DNA of 64,000 nucleotides from Thalassia testudinum (GCA_037157565.1 JAZHRO010000002.1:40072501-40136500), one strand, 5' to 3'. Shown: positions 36,201 to 44,189, counted from the stretch's first letter. The notes: a model not told the origin generated them from the letters alone. Numbers and translations are program-made.

Positions 36201-38865
36201 TCAGCAACCTGTCTCTCTGAGGTATTTGTTGGGGTACTAATCTTCCCTGTACTAACTATGTCTCTAATGAAGAGGTGGTTAACTTAAATATGCTTCGTGT
36301 GCTCATGGAAGATAGGATTGGAGGCTATAAAAATGCCAGAGTGATTGTCACAAACTATAGGCACTAAAGGAGAAACATGGATCCTCAGATCTGCCAAGAA
36401 ATGTACTAGCTACATGACTTTGCAAGATGTATGAGCCATGGCTTAGTACTTAGCCTCTGCATTGAATCTTGCAACCACGATCTTCTTCTTGTTCCTCCAA
36501 GTACAACGATTGCTACTAGGAATGGTGGCATATTTAGTAGTGGATCTTCTGTCCTCCACAGATCCTGCATAGTTTACATCAAAATATGAGTGCAGGTCCA
36601 CATGCCTATTGTTCTTCATATAGAGACCCTTTCTAGGAAAATACTTGAGCAAGATTCTCCATGAATCGACTTTCTTTGTTGACGGCAAAGTTGATGTCTG
36701 GCTTGGTCATAGTAACATATAGTACCTTGCCAACAATGCTTCTATATCTCATCTTGTCTTCAAATAATGGATCACCCTCCTCATGATGTGTCAAAGGTTT
36801 AGGGATAGTCTCCTAGTGTCAAAGGAAGTATGTTCTTGATTTGTTGAAAGAAGAGGGGAAACTTGGGTGTAGACTTGCTTCCACACCTAGTTGATGCAAT
36901 TTACTGTTTAAGTCCGAAGGATAGGAAGCAACTGGAAGCATCTTGTCTTCCACACCTAGTTGTGCTCCAATGGTTTTTCCCCGTGAGGGGTTTTTCACAT
37001 AAATTGTAGCTCTCATGTGTGTGCTCTTCAATCTACACTTATAACATAATTGATCTCTTCTTTTCAAAGTAAAATAATCAATCTATGTTCTTGTTAGACT
37101 GCTCTTGTAGGTGATGAGATGCTTTTCTTATTTTCCGACGAAGGTATTTGCTAGAAGAAAGATCACAAGCCATTACAAAATCGAGAAAAGTTTTCCCTCC
37201 ATTTCTATCACCAAAGCCATAATATCTTAGTTTGGTTAAAAGGGAAAAAAACTTCCCTCCAATATATCTGCAAGAAGATAATGCTTGAACAAATCAACAC
37301 ACCAAAATTGGATATATTTCCTTTTTAAAAATGATTTAGCAGATGCAAACTGTTTGTGCCTTGCTTTTACCTCTCTAAAGATGAACCAAATCTTGGTGAG
37401 ATTAGGGTTTACTTACATGCTTCTTTGGTAGCACACCTGGTATTAGTTACCGTGCTCTGCTAAGTCCATGTTTGACATGTGCTCACTGATGGGCATCATA
37501 ATTCCAGGTTTGAATTTTATGCAACTTAACTTTTGCCATTGCCGTAAAATGTAAATTGCATGTTGGCATTACTTAAAAAGGTGAAAATGCGGATGGAAGA
37601 TTTCTAATTTTGGCATGGCTAGTTTTTTTCTAGAATTTACTTTTCATAATTTTACGTAAAGGTAAATAACAATGTCATCGTGCATTCAATCTACCAGGAA
37701 GAAAGGTTGGATAATTTGAGGCGACGAGTAGAAGTTCCCTATGATGGATCTCAGATGGACCATCAGGTAATGAGCTCAATCTAGTTGTTTTCTTTTGTCA
37801 CACATCTTTATCGTATCTTCTCCAATAGATGCCACATGTTATGTCTCCTTACCATGTGATATCTTTGTGGATCTTTTATAAATATATTGTTGAATTTTAT
37901 TGAAAACGGTTATGTTCAATATCAGGATGCTCTGAGAGAACTGTGGAAGTTTGCCTATCCAGGTCGAGAACCTCCTCCTCTTAAATCTGAGCTATGGAAA
38001 GAGATGGGTTGGCAAGGTACTGATCCATCAACTGATTTCAGGTACATCCAAGTGTCCTTTTTTTCTTTCTTTTTTTGAGAAGGCATCCAAGTGCCCTTGT
38101 GAGACTGATGTTTATTTTAGCCAGATCCATCATTTCAGATGTATATACGTTTGTTTTAATGGAGATTTACGCTGTTTGCCCACAGGGGTGGTGGATTTAT
38201 ATCTTTGGAGAATCTAATATTCTTTGCAAAGCAATACCCTGTCAGTTTCACCAACCTCTTCCATAGCATTTTTTTCCTCTCTCCCTTCAAAAGCAAACAG
38301 AGGCAAGTCATGCAGTCTTAACGTTCAGTCCTCTTGTGTAGGAATCTTTCCAGAGACTGCTACACAAAGAAGAAGGAAGAAGATCCGAATGGGAATATCC
38401 ATTTGCAGTAGCTGGCATCAACATATCTTTTATGTTGGTTCAGATGCTCAATATTCAGTCAGGTGCGGCTATGTTGGAGATAAACATTGTTATCTCCCTG
38501 AAAGAGATTGAATGGTGTATTAATGCTTTTAGGCTCTTTTACAGGAATGCCATCTTCTCCTATAGGAATCCGCTTCCTGCAGCTTCTTGCAGTTGATGAG
38601 ATGGCATTTGATAATTTATATTGTGTTGCATTCCGGCTAATGGATGCTCAGTGGCTTGCAAAGCGTGCAAGTTATATGGAATTCAATGTAAATATCATAT
38701 AGGTCTTTATTTATACAAGGTACTTTCAATTAGAAAATATACTGATTCTTTTTTGTTTATTAGGATGTTCTGAACTCTACGAGGGCACAGTTGGAGAGGG
38801 AGCTTATTTTGGAAGATGTATTCAGCATAAAAGATCTGCCATCATACAACATGTTGACCCAATAG
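15143..38865 (+). CDS. ELMO/CED-12 domain protein, nine coding exons, 321 residues
   Basis: Joined exons 15143-15286, 16107-16221, 23642-23742, 37698-37766, 37926-38041, 38186-38240, 38342-38462, 38545-38687 and 38764-38865 give 966 nt with no stop. Every intron is GT-AG. The ELMO domain spans roughly residues 125-290. The signature WQGTDPSTDFRG has its arginine, residue 182, split across exons 5 and 6; the matching arginine is essential for GTPase activation in animal ELMOD proteins. Plant members are small soluble proteins without the DOCK-binding parts of animal ELMO, and their partners are poorly known. The start ATG opens a basic RRRLHHRD N-terminus. The gene looks intact despite introns of 7.4 and 14 kb full of transposons. 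Confidence 0.93.
16107..16221 (+). CDS. ELMO gene coding exon 2
   Basis: Acceptor TTGAACAG, then GYASRSQDENDPWDDKKK and a helical HWTLLFTHLIAQWAQWI segment strongly conserved in plant ELMO proteins. Donor GTAGTT at 16222; ends one base into a codon. Confidence 0.9.
16222..16618 (+). other. Start of intron 2, LINE-tail-like sequence
   Basis: AT-rich intron. The piece at about 16530-16615 (GGATGTCTATTGATCTCGAG and following) resembles the 3' tail of the LINE ending at 12829 and may be a short retroposed remnant. Confidence 0.4.
16619..16960. mobile_element. Fold-back MITE with TIRs of about 120 bp
   Basis: The left half (from GGGGTTTTACAAAATTTCA) is repeated in inverted orientation at the right end (reading back from GTAAAACCCTCCCC). 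Long matched blocks include CATCATAATTTTT / AAAAATGAAAATTATGATG and TTGATTATCTTTACAAAAATG. There is no coding capacity. The right terminus is reused as the start of the tandem units that follow. Confidence 0.72.
16933..17710 (+). repeat. Three tandem 260-bp units, each with the same exon-like segment
   Basis: Units begin near 16933, 17193 and 17453. Each has a MITE-like end (TTTATGG..TTTGTGTAAAA), an A-rich stretch, a pyrimidine-poor acceptor-like TTTTTTAAG, and an open segment encoding VHIDDAEIERFNSQKAFLLL. The open segments of units 1 and 2 are identical over about 100 bases; the connecting DNA is more diverged. Confidence 0.85.
17611..17737 (+). pseudogene. Third exon-like segment with its own stop codon
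   Basis: The open frame VHIDDAEIERFNSQ... continues through SQRLHVWLEDMLLRNDY to a TGA at about 17735, so it looks like the 3'-terminal exon of a gene. I do not recognise the family. It could be a captured gene fragment, an alternative exon of the ELMO gene, or chance. Copies 1 and 2 lose this ending where the unit junction cuts in. Confidence 0.35.
18361..18665. repeat. G-rich tandem-like tract (GGTGGTGG/GAAGAG)
   Basis: Imperfect repeats of roughly 70 bases built from GGTGGTGG, TTGTGGGG/TTGTAGGG and GGAAGAAG words. Open in one frame by composition only; not a gene. Probably the internal region of the surrounding hAT-like element. Confidence 0.6.
18695..19705. mobile_element. Nested element with GCCT-rich ends
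   Basis: Left end CAAGGTTTTAAAAAACGTGA; the right end reads CAACCATCATTTTAAAAAAT in reverse complement. Both are followed by dense GAGGC/GCCTC words, as in the elements at 11529 and 22624. GCCACC occurs at both outer edges (TTGCCACC and TCGCCACC), a possible diverged 8-bp duplication. The middle is AT-rich without a transposase. Confidence 0.55.
19920..20071. repeat. AT microsatellite region
   Basis: An (AT)n run at about 19920-19939 and further TATATA-rich DNA to 20071. The latter is the target of the solo LTR that follows. Confidence 0.75.
20072..20624 (-). mobile_element. Solo LTR (LTR3 family) in intron 2
   Basis: Minus-strand TGTTGGGAATAAAGC start at 20624 and a TG boundary at 20072 on the plus strand. 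It is flanked by ATATA on both sides (20067-20071 and 20625-20629), although the AT-rich context weakens that match. Minus-strand CTATAAAAAGAG near 20345 is a good TATA box. No internal region. Three G-boxes lie in the inferred U3. Confidence 0.6.
20568..20605. promoter_or_regulatory. Three G-boxes (CACGTG) within 38 bp
   Basis: CACGTG at 20568-20573, 20587-20592 and 20600-20605, two of them as GCCACGTGGC. G-boxes are bound by plant bZIP and bHLH factors. The cluster sits about 220 bp upstream of the LTR3 TATA box on the minus strand. Confidence 0.72.
20806..21129 (+). other. Intron 2 sequence, nothing recognised
   Basis: AT-rich intron DNA without a transposon signature or coding signal. 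Confidence 0.5.
21130..22410. mobile_element. Probable MITE-like element with inverted ends
   Basis: The left end (TTTGCAATTACATGTATGTC near 21205) matches the right end in inverted orientation (GACATAAATG/CCGCAATTACAAAGATGCC read from about 22400 back). Both contain repeated 'aagggcat' and 'tttatg' words. The centre has a C-rich half and a G-rich half. No transposase and no certain duplication. Confidence 0.4.
22624..23283. mobile_element. Non-autonomous hAT with perfect 8-bp duplication
   Basis: ATTGCAAG at 22616-22623 and 23284-23291. Left terminus TAGTGTTGTCAAGGCGC; right terminus in reverse complement CAATGTTGCCAAAGATGAG. The left subterminal region is rich in GCCTAGG-type words. The interior is a long TATA/TGTA microsatellite, with no transposase. 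Confidence 0.82.
22850..23200. repeat. TATG/TATA/CACA microsatellite inside the hAT
   Basis: Long stretches of CACACATATG, TATGTATG and (AT)n. Open frames here are compositional and not genes. Confidence 0.8.
23642..23742 (+). CDS. ELMO gene coding exon 3
   Basis: Acceptor TTCCTGCACAG, then A-SILAGSSSFIGRLLALPSI and SVVLSPIQ; donor GTAAGG at 23743, phase 0. The next exon is 13,955 bp away. Confidence 0.9.
23965..24190 (+). pseudogene. Short LINE 3'-end fragment
   Basis: Encodes a LWLQRNNVIF... then VETFRRLR pattern, matching the extreme C-terminus of the L1 at 10478-12829 after its hAT. It is followed by a stop, a T-rich 3'UTR and a short A run near 24184. Heavily 5'-truncated. Confidence 0.6.
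24215..24359 (+). repeat. Copia 1 5' LTR
   Basis: Starts TGTTGAG and ends TTCTTCA. Immediately downstream, TTGGTATTAGAG is a decayed initiator-Met PBS. Matches 31896-32034, including GGTTATTTGTTATTTTATTT and the GCTTGGTAATAA block. Confidence 0.78.
24420..24780. repeat. GC-rich TGTTGTAGC/CGCCG repeats in the copia leader
   Basis: Imperfect repeats of TGTAGC, GTTGC and CGCCACC in the untranslated leader between LTR and gag. Frames open on both strands are compositional. Confidence 0.55.
25109..25920 (+). pseudogene. Copia 1 gag with CCHC zinc knuckle
   Basis: Begins MATFEASDVS, then LDKINYLRWS (typical of copia gag, followed here by a stop), and AKEMWDALKTAYS. Near 25875-25915 a knuckle reads CTYCGRFGHVEVKC. 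Stops occur after NYLRWS, after TQVF and beyond, so at least three breaks. Confidence 0.82.
26095..26290 (+). pseudogene. Copia 1 protease remnant
   Basis: WLIYLGASDHLT matches the W-DSGAS-xHxT active-site block. The aspartate-serine pair is lost (LGAS), so it would be inactive even without the stops that follow. Confidence 0.65.
26440..26505 (+). pseudogene. Copia 1 GAG-pre-integrase, left part
   Basis: GCLQWHRRLGHLSLDKL is the HxxLGH histidine block that begins the integrase zinc site. The solo LTR cuts it after 26505; the cysteine pair CDGCQLG follows at 29233 on the other side in the same frame. Confidence 0.85.
26506..29189 (-). mobile_element. Solo LTR of the LTR1 family inside copia 1
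   Basis: TGTTACGACCC start and TTTACA end. Flanked by TATGT (26501-26505) and TATGC (29190-29194), a 5-bp duplication with one change. It matches LTR1 at 539-5032 from end to end except for the nested LTR2 there. No internal region, so it arose by LTR-LTR recombination. The minus-strand TATA box near 28986 sets the orientation. Confidence 0.86.
28986..28992 (-). promoter_or_regulatory. TATA box of the solo LTR1
   Basis: On the minus strand CTCTATATAAGAGCC. It lies about 200 bp from the LTR start at 29189, implying a short U3 and a very long R-U5 of about 2.4 kb. Confidence 0.5.
29233..30230 (+). pseudogene. Copia 1 integrase
   Basis: Starts with CDGCQLGRHHHSSF (zinc cysteines) and HCDVWGPS. 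Near 29600 it has a QQNGMGERK block containing the catalytic glutamate. Then the frame at 29689 has LFGPGRDK and KCVFLGYSHTLKGYRCFDP, the standard end of copia integrase. Frameshifts and stops separate the pieces. Confidence 0.82.
30550..31830 (+). pseudogene. Copia 1 RT and RNase H
   Basis: Pieces include ..FGTPWLGLDRF, then VYADNFILTGDD in place of YVDD, YFLGIGIAMSKHDIVMS, NVPMDSK, RPDISFAVG and VLRYIKGCPGRGILF. RNase H includes VTWRSKKQ and SAESEYRAI (31530-31580), HCDNRAAIYI and HVEVNCHY. About ten in-frame stops. Confidence 0.84.
31896..32034 (+). repeat. Copia 1 3' LTR
   Basis: Follows the purine tract AAGGAGAAG. Begins TGTTGAGC, ends TTCTTCA, and matches the 5' LTR with moderate divergence, so the insertion is old. 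Confidence 0.78.
32035..32791 (+). other. Intron 3 DNA, AT-rich with a T tract
   Basis: No gene or transposon recognised. A long T tract lies near 32109-32136. Confidence 0.5.
32792..33711. mobile_element. hAT-like element related to 17805-20805
   Basis: The left end TAGGGCTGCACACTGGTTGG and the inverted right end share GGG(C/T)TG-type termini. Both have TTGGGTT/AACCCAA-rich subterminal regions, and the centre is G-rich with GGGAGGAGG words. It is about 0.9 kb with no coding sequence. Confidence 0.52.
33740..35575 (-). pseudogene. Degenerate L1 LINE, RT to C-terminal region
   Basis: The minus-strand frame 35196-34669 starts at MPMLFVLAIDALAR, inside the RT palm, and has YYDD (about 35076-35065) where L1 RT has YADD. 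It continues through LQINFSKS, LSYFGL and SRGGRLVLLKAVLPS. Upstream frames near 35400 give DKAYDSMQ-like text, broken by stops. Downstream pieces to about 33740 match the WQDDWTG region of the better copy at 51291-56816. Confidence 0.72.
35590..35940 (-). pseudogene. RTE-type LINE C-terminal fragment
   Basis: In minus-strand frames, a degenerate text resembles the K-MR--RLRWFGHVQRRP block followed by W-----ECKEDQRNVERK, the end of plant RTE-clade RT proteins. Stops are frequent. Recognition is by pattern only. Confidence 0.45.
35965..36108 (-). repeat. Copia 2 3' LTR
   Basis: 144 bp, minus-strand start TGTTATATGTAAGGG preceded by a purine tract, ending CATGCCTAACA. The minus-strand CTCTATATATAAAGAG near 36035 is a TATA box. 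Confidence 0.68.
35965..36830 (-). mobile_element. Copia element 2, 3' end only
   Basis: The 3' LTR is at 35965-36108, with TGTTA/TAACA ends. Just inside it on the minus strand are the PPT GTTTGAGGAGAAG and then RNase H (frame 36688-36443): DVNYAGSVEDRRSTTKY, WRNKKKIVVARFNAEAKY. Farther right, RPDINFAV-like text thins out near 36830. The 5' portion is missing. Confidence 0.74.
36831..37697 (+). other. End of intron 3
   Basis: No confident feature. A minus-strand frame at 36819-37067 has no recognised domain and is probably decayed copia sequence. The acceptor AATCTACCAG closes the intron at 37697. Confidence 0.45.
37698..37766 (+). CDS. ELMO gene coding exon 4
   Basis: Encodes EERLDNLRRRVEVPYDGSQM and DHQ, 23 codons, phase 0 at both ends, donor GTAATG. 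Confidence 0.92.
37926..38041 (+). CDS. ELMO gene coding exon 5
   Basis: Encodes DALRELWKFAYPGREPPPLK and SELWKEMGWQGTDPSTDF, the most conserved block of the family. Ends two bases into the signature arginine codon. Confidence 0.93.
38186..38240 (+). CDS. ELMO gene coding exon 6
   Basis: Completes TDFRGGGFISLENLIFFAKQ and YP. The acceptor is TTTGCCCACAG. The donor GTCAGT is weaker than the others; it was chosen because it joins in frame to the ESFQRLLH segment of exon 7. Confidence 0.85.
38342..38462 (+). CDS. ELMO gene coding exon 7
   Basis: Acceptor CTTGTGTAG, then ESFQRLLHKEEGRRSEWEYP and FAVAGINISFMLVQMLNIQS. Donor GTGCGG at 38463, phase 1. Confidence 0.88.
38545..38687 (+). CDS. ELMO gene coding exon 8
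   Basis: Encodes GMPSSPIGIRFLQLLAVDEM, then AFDNLYCVAFRLMDAQWLAK and RASYMEFN. Acceptor TTTTACAG, donor GTAAAT. Confidence 0.92.
38764..38865 (+). CDS. ELMO gene coding exon 9 and stop
   Basis: Encodes DVLNSTRAQLERELILEDVF and SIKDLPSYNMLTQ, then TAG. The C-terminal D-PSYN-L pattern is conserved in plant homologues. Confidence 0.92.
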   Translation, partial: DVLNSTRAQLERELILEDVFSIKDLPSYNMLTQ

Positions 38866-40229
38866 AAATTGTTCGCCGACTTATATTTGTAATAATGAAA
38901 ATGAACCGTTAAATGACATGGAATTACATCAAACTTCCTTTTAGATTGTCCGTTAAAAGTCTGTTATCCTCTGGGGTATACGGAAAAGTAAGAAGGTAGC
39001 AGCAGAAACAATCACATAAATGCTGTCTACAAGTAATCAATATATACCCTTGTGCAAATAATAGAAAAGGAGTAGAAATACCTATATATGGGAGAAAATG
39101 CATATGTACGGATCTATAGGAATATGCTCTGGAGATGCTGATTGTAGCTTCAATACGGTTTGTGATAGATCTGTGCATCCACATCCTGAAATATAAGCCG
39201 ATGGGCTCCTAAATCAATCGGTGCCCGGCAATGTGAAAGTTGTAACTTGTACGTAACCGTGAAATATCTTGGTCGTATTACAGCGGTGTTTTCTAATGGT
39301 ATGACTCTGGTGTCTGTCAGGTCCTTGCACTAAGTTGTTGCTTGGCGAAGTCCACAACTTAGAAATTTGTAAGTACAAGTATTTTTCACGCGAAAAGTGT
39401 GGTTTTACCTACACGTCTCTCCATCCAACTGATGGCTAGGAATTTGTTAGTCTTGAGAACCAATTAAACCTGGACTTGGCATTTACTCGGAGATAAGGGA
39501 CACTGTTCATGCAAGGAGGATGGCATTTCTGCATGCAGCACATAGGAGGGGATACTGATAATCCCATTCATGGATGGGAGGCACGAACTTGATTTTTTCA
39601 GATTCGATATTGTTGTCAAGCATTCTTAATAATGTACCATGACGGCCATCCATCTTGCGTTTTGCTGAAAGCACTTGCATGTAACGACCAAGTTATTAAT
39701 CTCAATTTTAGTGTATATTATAAGTAGAATTCTACTCTCACTTGTTACTAAGTAGGATTTGAGCCTCAAACCTTCATTTTAAAGGGAGGGAGCGCTCGTC
39801 AATTGTAACACAATTGGCTTGTCGAAAGCTCTATACAAACAGATTGATTTAGGAAAAGTGAATAGGATGTAAATTGAGAGTTGTTCGTAAGAGTTAAGTG
39901 CATTTAGAGATGACGTGGAGATGGCCAGATGGGCAACGAGGTGGTAAGATCACATGACGAGTAAGAGGATCAACTTTTTTTCCTTCCTGGAGCAGATCCA
40001 TTTCCTCTTTATCTCTATAAACATATATATGTTTTCTCCTCAACGTGCAAATACCAAATGAAACTTCTTTGAAAACAAAATATCCCTAATAATAGCCTCT
40101 TAGCTCTGTTCAGAGCAAAGGATGCATCTCATAACAAGTAATTGAGCTAATCCAAGGAAGAGATACGTATGTAGGAGTTGACTCCAAATTTCTTATGCAG
40201 CTCCCTGATCAGTTTCCCTTGAAATCCTA
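38866..40229 (+). other. 3'UTR of the ELMO gene and intergenic DNA
   Basis: The UTR probably extends a few hundred bases. No canonical AATAAA was found close to the stop; AATAATGAAA at about 38892 is a possible variant signal. From about 39200 onward nothing is recognised. Confidence 0.45.
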
Positions 40230-41130
40230 GTTTTGGCAAGGGGCTACCCCTACATGGCAGAGGAGTTACTCAAAGGCACATTTGTTTCTCAATTACTACC
40301 TTCCAGATGCCCCTTTCCACCAAATACATCCTACCCTTACATTTCCGTCGTCTTTGATCATCAGATACAAGGTTTTCACCTTGCATCGATGACGTGGTTT
40401 GTACGTCTAGTCATGGTTGTAGCAGAGGTTGCACTTGCATCAATTCAGCGGGAGTGACCTGCTGTATTGGAGGTTGGCCTCCTACCTTCTCCTCGTGTCC
40501 TCCACTCGAGCTGCCTTGACCCCCTGTGGGTGTCGTCTTGGTAGCACCACTCAATGATCCTCCTCCCCCAGTGAATCCCCGTCCCCGTCGGAGGTCCTTG
40601 CATACTTGACAGCCTGGGCCATGGTTTTTGGCTCCAGGATCATCACTTCAATCTGCAACTCCTCCAAAACCCAGAGACAAAATCTAGGCAAACTGATCCT
40701 CTGACGTGGGTGGTACCCGATCCTGCAGGGCCCCAAATCCTGAATATATAATATTCGTATGCTCTGGAAGTTTGGTAGAGCTTGGACAGCTGGCCTATCG
40801 GTTTGCTGTGGATGCCCTTGCTGAAACCTCACGAGCAACTCACAGAACTCAGACCATGTGCGGACTCGCCCGCTTTACTCCCCTAAGTGAAGCCACTGAA
40901 CGACCTCTCCTTGAGGTGTTGCACCTTCTCGTCCTCAGCCATGGCATGGAAGGCAAGATAGCGCTCCACTTGCCATAGTGGGGGAAGTTGAGCTTCAGGG
41001 CCATTTTCGGAAAAGAATCTGTGTTGTCCCCTAACTCTCCGAAGCTTGCAGGTGTATGCCAAGTAGATCTCCCAGTTTCTGCCAACATTTGACCACGTAC
41101 TGCTTTGTAGGTTTGTACCTTGAACATTGA
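40230..41130 (-). pseudogene. Ty3/gypsy gag remnant
   Basis: On the minus strand, PKMALKLNFPHYG matches the 'L.FP.F.G' opening of gypsy gag. This is followed by a degenerate segment, then FCLWVLEELQIEVMILEPKT and MAQAVKYAR, the typical 'P.TL..A...A' gag helix. Finally, near 40400, comes a RHRCKVKTLYLM text that in gypsy gag follows the zinc knuckle. Several stops. Confidence 0.6.
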
Positions 41131-41434
41131 CTCATCTGGGTCCCTTCACATTGACTCATCAAACTTTTGTCGGGGGTGGGACTTCTCTGATGTGTGACGA
41201 TTGTTTGATCCCCCTCATTACGTCCTCCATATAAATGGGAGTTAATGCAGCATCGGAGCAAGAGAGATACGAGTACGAGAAGCAAGAAGAGAAAGTTTTC
41301 ATCAGGGAGAAGGTGAAGATATTAGAATGCATCTTGAATGCACAACAACCGATCTCGAATATCCAAGTGTTCTGCAAGTTATTAGAATCAATGAAAGTCA
41401 AAATTGTTCCATCTTCTTGTACCATCAGGTAAAG

Positions 41435-41455
41435 TTGACGCAATATGGTGTCTGG
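41435..41455 (-). other. Possible decayed PBS and LTR border of the gypsy remnant
   Basis: On the minus strand TGGTACCAGACACC is 3 or 4 changes away from the initiator-Met PBS. The sequence to the right (to about 41870) would then be its 5' LTR, but no second copy exists here to confirm it. Confidence 0.35.
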
Positions 41456-42024
41456 TACCATCAGAATAAAAGCTGGAATACCAAGTACAACATTAAACAG
41501 AAAAATTCCCATCCATAATGAGAAAAAAACCCCACCATCTTATTAACTGATAGTCTGGTAGACAATTTCAAGAGTACCCACGGTACACTCCCCAAATTAC
41601 GTGTGAGGGCTGACAAGGGTGTAGGCATGCACCGACGGTGGGATATGAAGCATCTGAACATGTTTCATGGGTGGGATTTGAATGGACAATCGCAGAGAAA
41701 GGGGTTTGATTAGCAATCTAAGAGAATTATGCAGCAAACCTGGAAATCTCATACCTATTTCAGCGGTGTTATCAAGTGGATGTGGAGGGATGGGCTTTTA
41801 AAGGTTAGGGATTAACTTGATTTGGGAAGTAAACCATAGGGGTAAATGATTCTTCCTCTAATTTGATTCTAGGAATGGCAACTCACCCTGATATATGCAA
41901 GGAATAAATATTGTTCTTCTGTACCCTACCTACTTCAATAGAGTTGACATGAAAATGTTGAGTGATAAAATTTCAAAAAGAACAAAGGAAGAGGTGCTCT
42001 ATTTTATACTCACCATTGTACCCA

Positions 42025-43690
42025 TCTCACATGGCATGTTGAGGTAGATGTCATGTGGATGAGGTAGAGTCACATAAGAATGTCACATGTGTTCATAGAT
42101 ATAAAAGATTAGACTACCTTTTTAGATCTTAAAAGTATTATTACTATTTTTAGCTAAGAGAAAGATCTGTCATATAAAGTCACATGCATTCCTCACATTC
42201 AAATTCAAATTTCAGTAGAGAGAGAGGGAAACTTTATCTCAAATAGGTGCCGTCTGCACTATAATAGATGCTAACGGCACCACAATATCAAATTTTAGTG
42301 AAGACAAGTAGATGCTGACAGCATCATCATTTGTGCTAATGGCATTATTACCAGTTGCGTAAATTTAAATGATTTATCACTTCTCTTGTTGATGTGAATG
42401 CCATATGGATGAGGTATAGCCACATAGGAGAGTCACATGTGCGTATGAATATAAAAGGTTAAACCAAACTTGTTAGACCCTAAAAATACTATTATCATTT
42501 TTAAGAGAAAGGAGAGTCACATGTGCCCCTCACATTCGAATTCAAATTTCGATGGAGGGAGAGGGAGACTCTATATCTAATAGATACCGACGGCACCACC
42601 GTAAATGCTGATGACATTACCATTGCTACTAATGGCATCACCACCAGTTACGTAAGTTTAGATATCAATGTTACCACGTACATTTTCATGTTGGTGCCCT
42701 TGTCACCTATTTGGTAACTTTTATAATGCTCAAGTATCTATTAAAAATACTTCACTTTTCTTGGTATTGTTGCATCAATTACGCATCACTTATCATATTG
42801 TTGGCATCAATTATGTAAACACCTATTGTAGTGCTGATGGCATCACCATAGGTGTTAAAGGCATCACCCATTGGTGCTAATGGCATCGCCACCAATCGCG
42901 TAAGTTTAGATACCAATGTCACCACGAACATTTTCATGTTGTTGGCATAAATTACTTATCACTTATCTTATTGAGGTGGATGGCATGTGGATGAGGTGGA
43001 GCCACATAGGAGAGTCACATGTACTCATCGATATAAAAGGTTAAACCAACTTTTTATACACTAAAGGTACTATTAACATTTTTAACTAAGAGGACACAGA
43101 GTCACATGTGCTCGTCGCATTTGAATTCAAATTTTGGTGGAGGGAGAGAAACTGTCTTCAATAGGTGCCGCCAACACTACAATAGATGCTAACGGCATTA
43201 TCATCTCAAATTTTGGTAAAAATAGCTAAATGCTGATGACACCACTGCAGATGCTGACGGCACCACCATTGCTGCGAATAGCATCATCACCAGTCGCGTA
43301 AGTTTAGATACCAATGTTACCACATACATTTTTATGTTGTTGGCATTGATTACTTACCACTTATTTTGTTGAGGTGAATGCCATGTGGATGAGGTGGAGC
43401 CACATAGAAGAATCACATGTCCTCATAGATATAAAAAGTTCAACTCTTTGTAGACCCTAAAAGTACCATTACCATTTTTAACGAAGAGAAAGGAAAGTCA
43501 CATGTAGTCACATGTGCCCCTCATATTCGAATTCAAATTTTGGTAGAGGGAGAGGGAAACTCTGTCTCCAATAGGTATTGTCAGCACTATAATAGATGCT
43601 AACGGCACCACCAGTTCAAATTTCGGTGAAGACAAGTAGGTGTTGACAGCACCACCATTAGTGCTGACGGCATCAATGTTACTACAGTTA
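42025..43690. repeat. Four-unit satellite-like tandem array
   Basis: A (C)CAT(G/A)TGGATGAGGT block starts units near 42051, 42401, 42983 and 43381. It is followed each time by CACAT-GTCACATGT, a GATATAAAAG-type TATA motif, a run ending in TTTTTAA-AAGAG, GAATTCAAATTTCG, GAGGGAGAGG and then CACCACCATTG/GCTAACGGCA words. Unit lengths are about 350, 580 and 400 bp, so blocks have been lost or gained. There is no coding capacity. Confidence 0.82.
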
Positions 43691-44020
43691 TTCAGGTCGG
43701 TAATTCAAACTAAGATCATTGGACAAACACTTTGATTCCTATGCATGGATCACAATTACATAAAAGAATTCAACTGATAAGTTCCATTTTTAGTAGATCA
43801 GTAAATCAGAAAACTCAGCTTAAACAAACATAACCATATTTCATAGTTGCAACACTTGAACAACCAGAAAAAGAAAAAAAAAATTCCTATAGCATCAAGA
43901 GCACCGATTGCAAGCTCATAAATACACACTCTGCTTCCAAAAGGCAAAAAAAGCAATCACATCAAAAGCCTTGTCGAGGGAGAGGCGGGGCCGAAGGGGG
44001 GCACCGTGGACCCGACCGGA
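43691..44020. other. No feature recognised
   Basis: AT-rich at first, then abruptly GC-rich from about 43975. Confidence 0.5.
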
Positions 44021-44189
44021 GAGGCCGAGCTAGATGACGGCCGAAGGCGAGGATGGAATTGGGCTGCGCGACGAGGAGGGCCTCATCTTTGAGGTCACCG
44101 ATGAGGAGGAGGTGGTTAGCAATGTGCATGCAGGAGATCGAGGTGGTCCTCGAGGTGGTGGGTGCAGATCAGGAAATCGGATGGGGAGG

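Noticed and set aside
36819..37067. Minus-strand 82-codon frame with CYKC considered as a zinc-knuckle gene
   Set aside because: Incomplete motif with no histidine and second cysteine in register; likely decayed copia DNA.
42025..43690. Spaced repeats considered as a CRISPR-like array
   Set aside because: Units are hundreds of bases, irregular and diverged; no cas genes, and the host is a plant.
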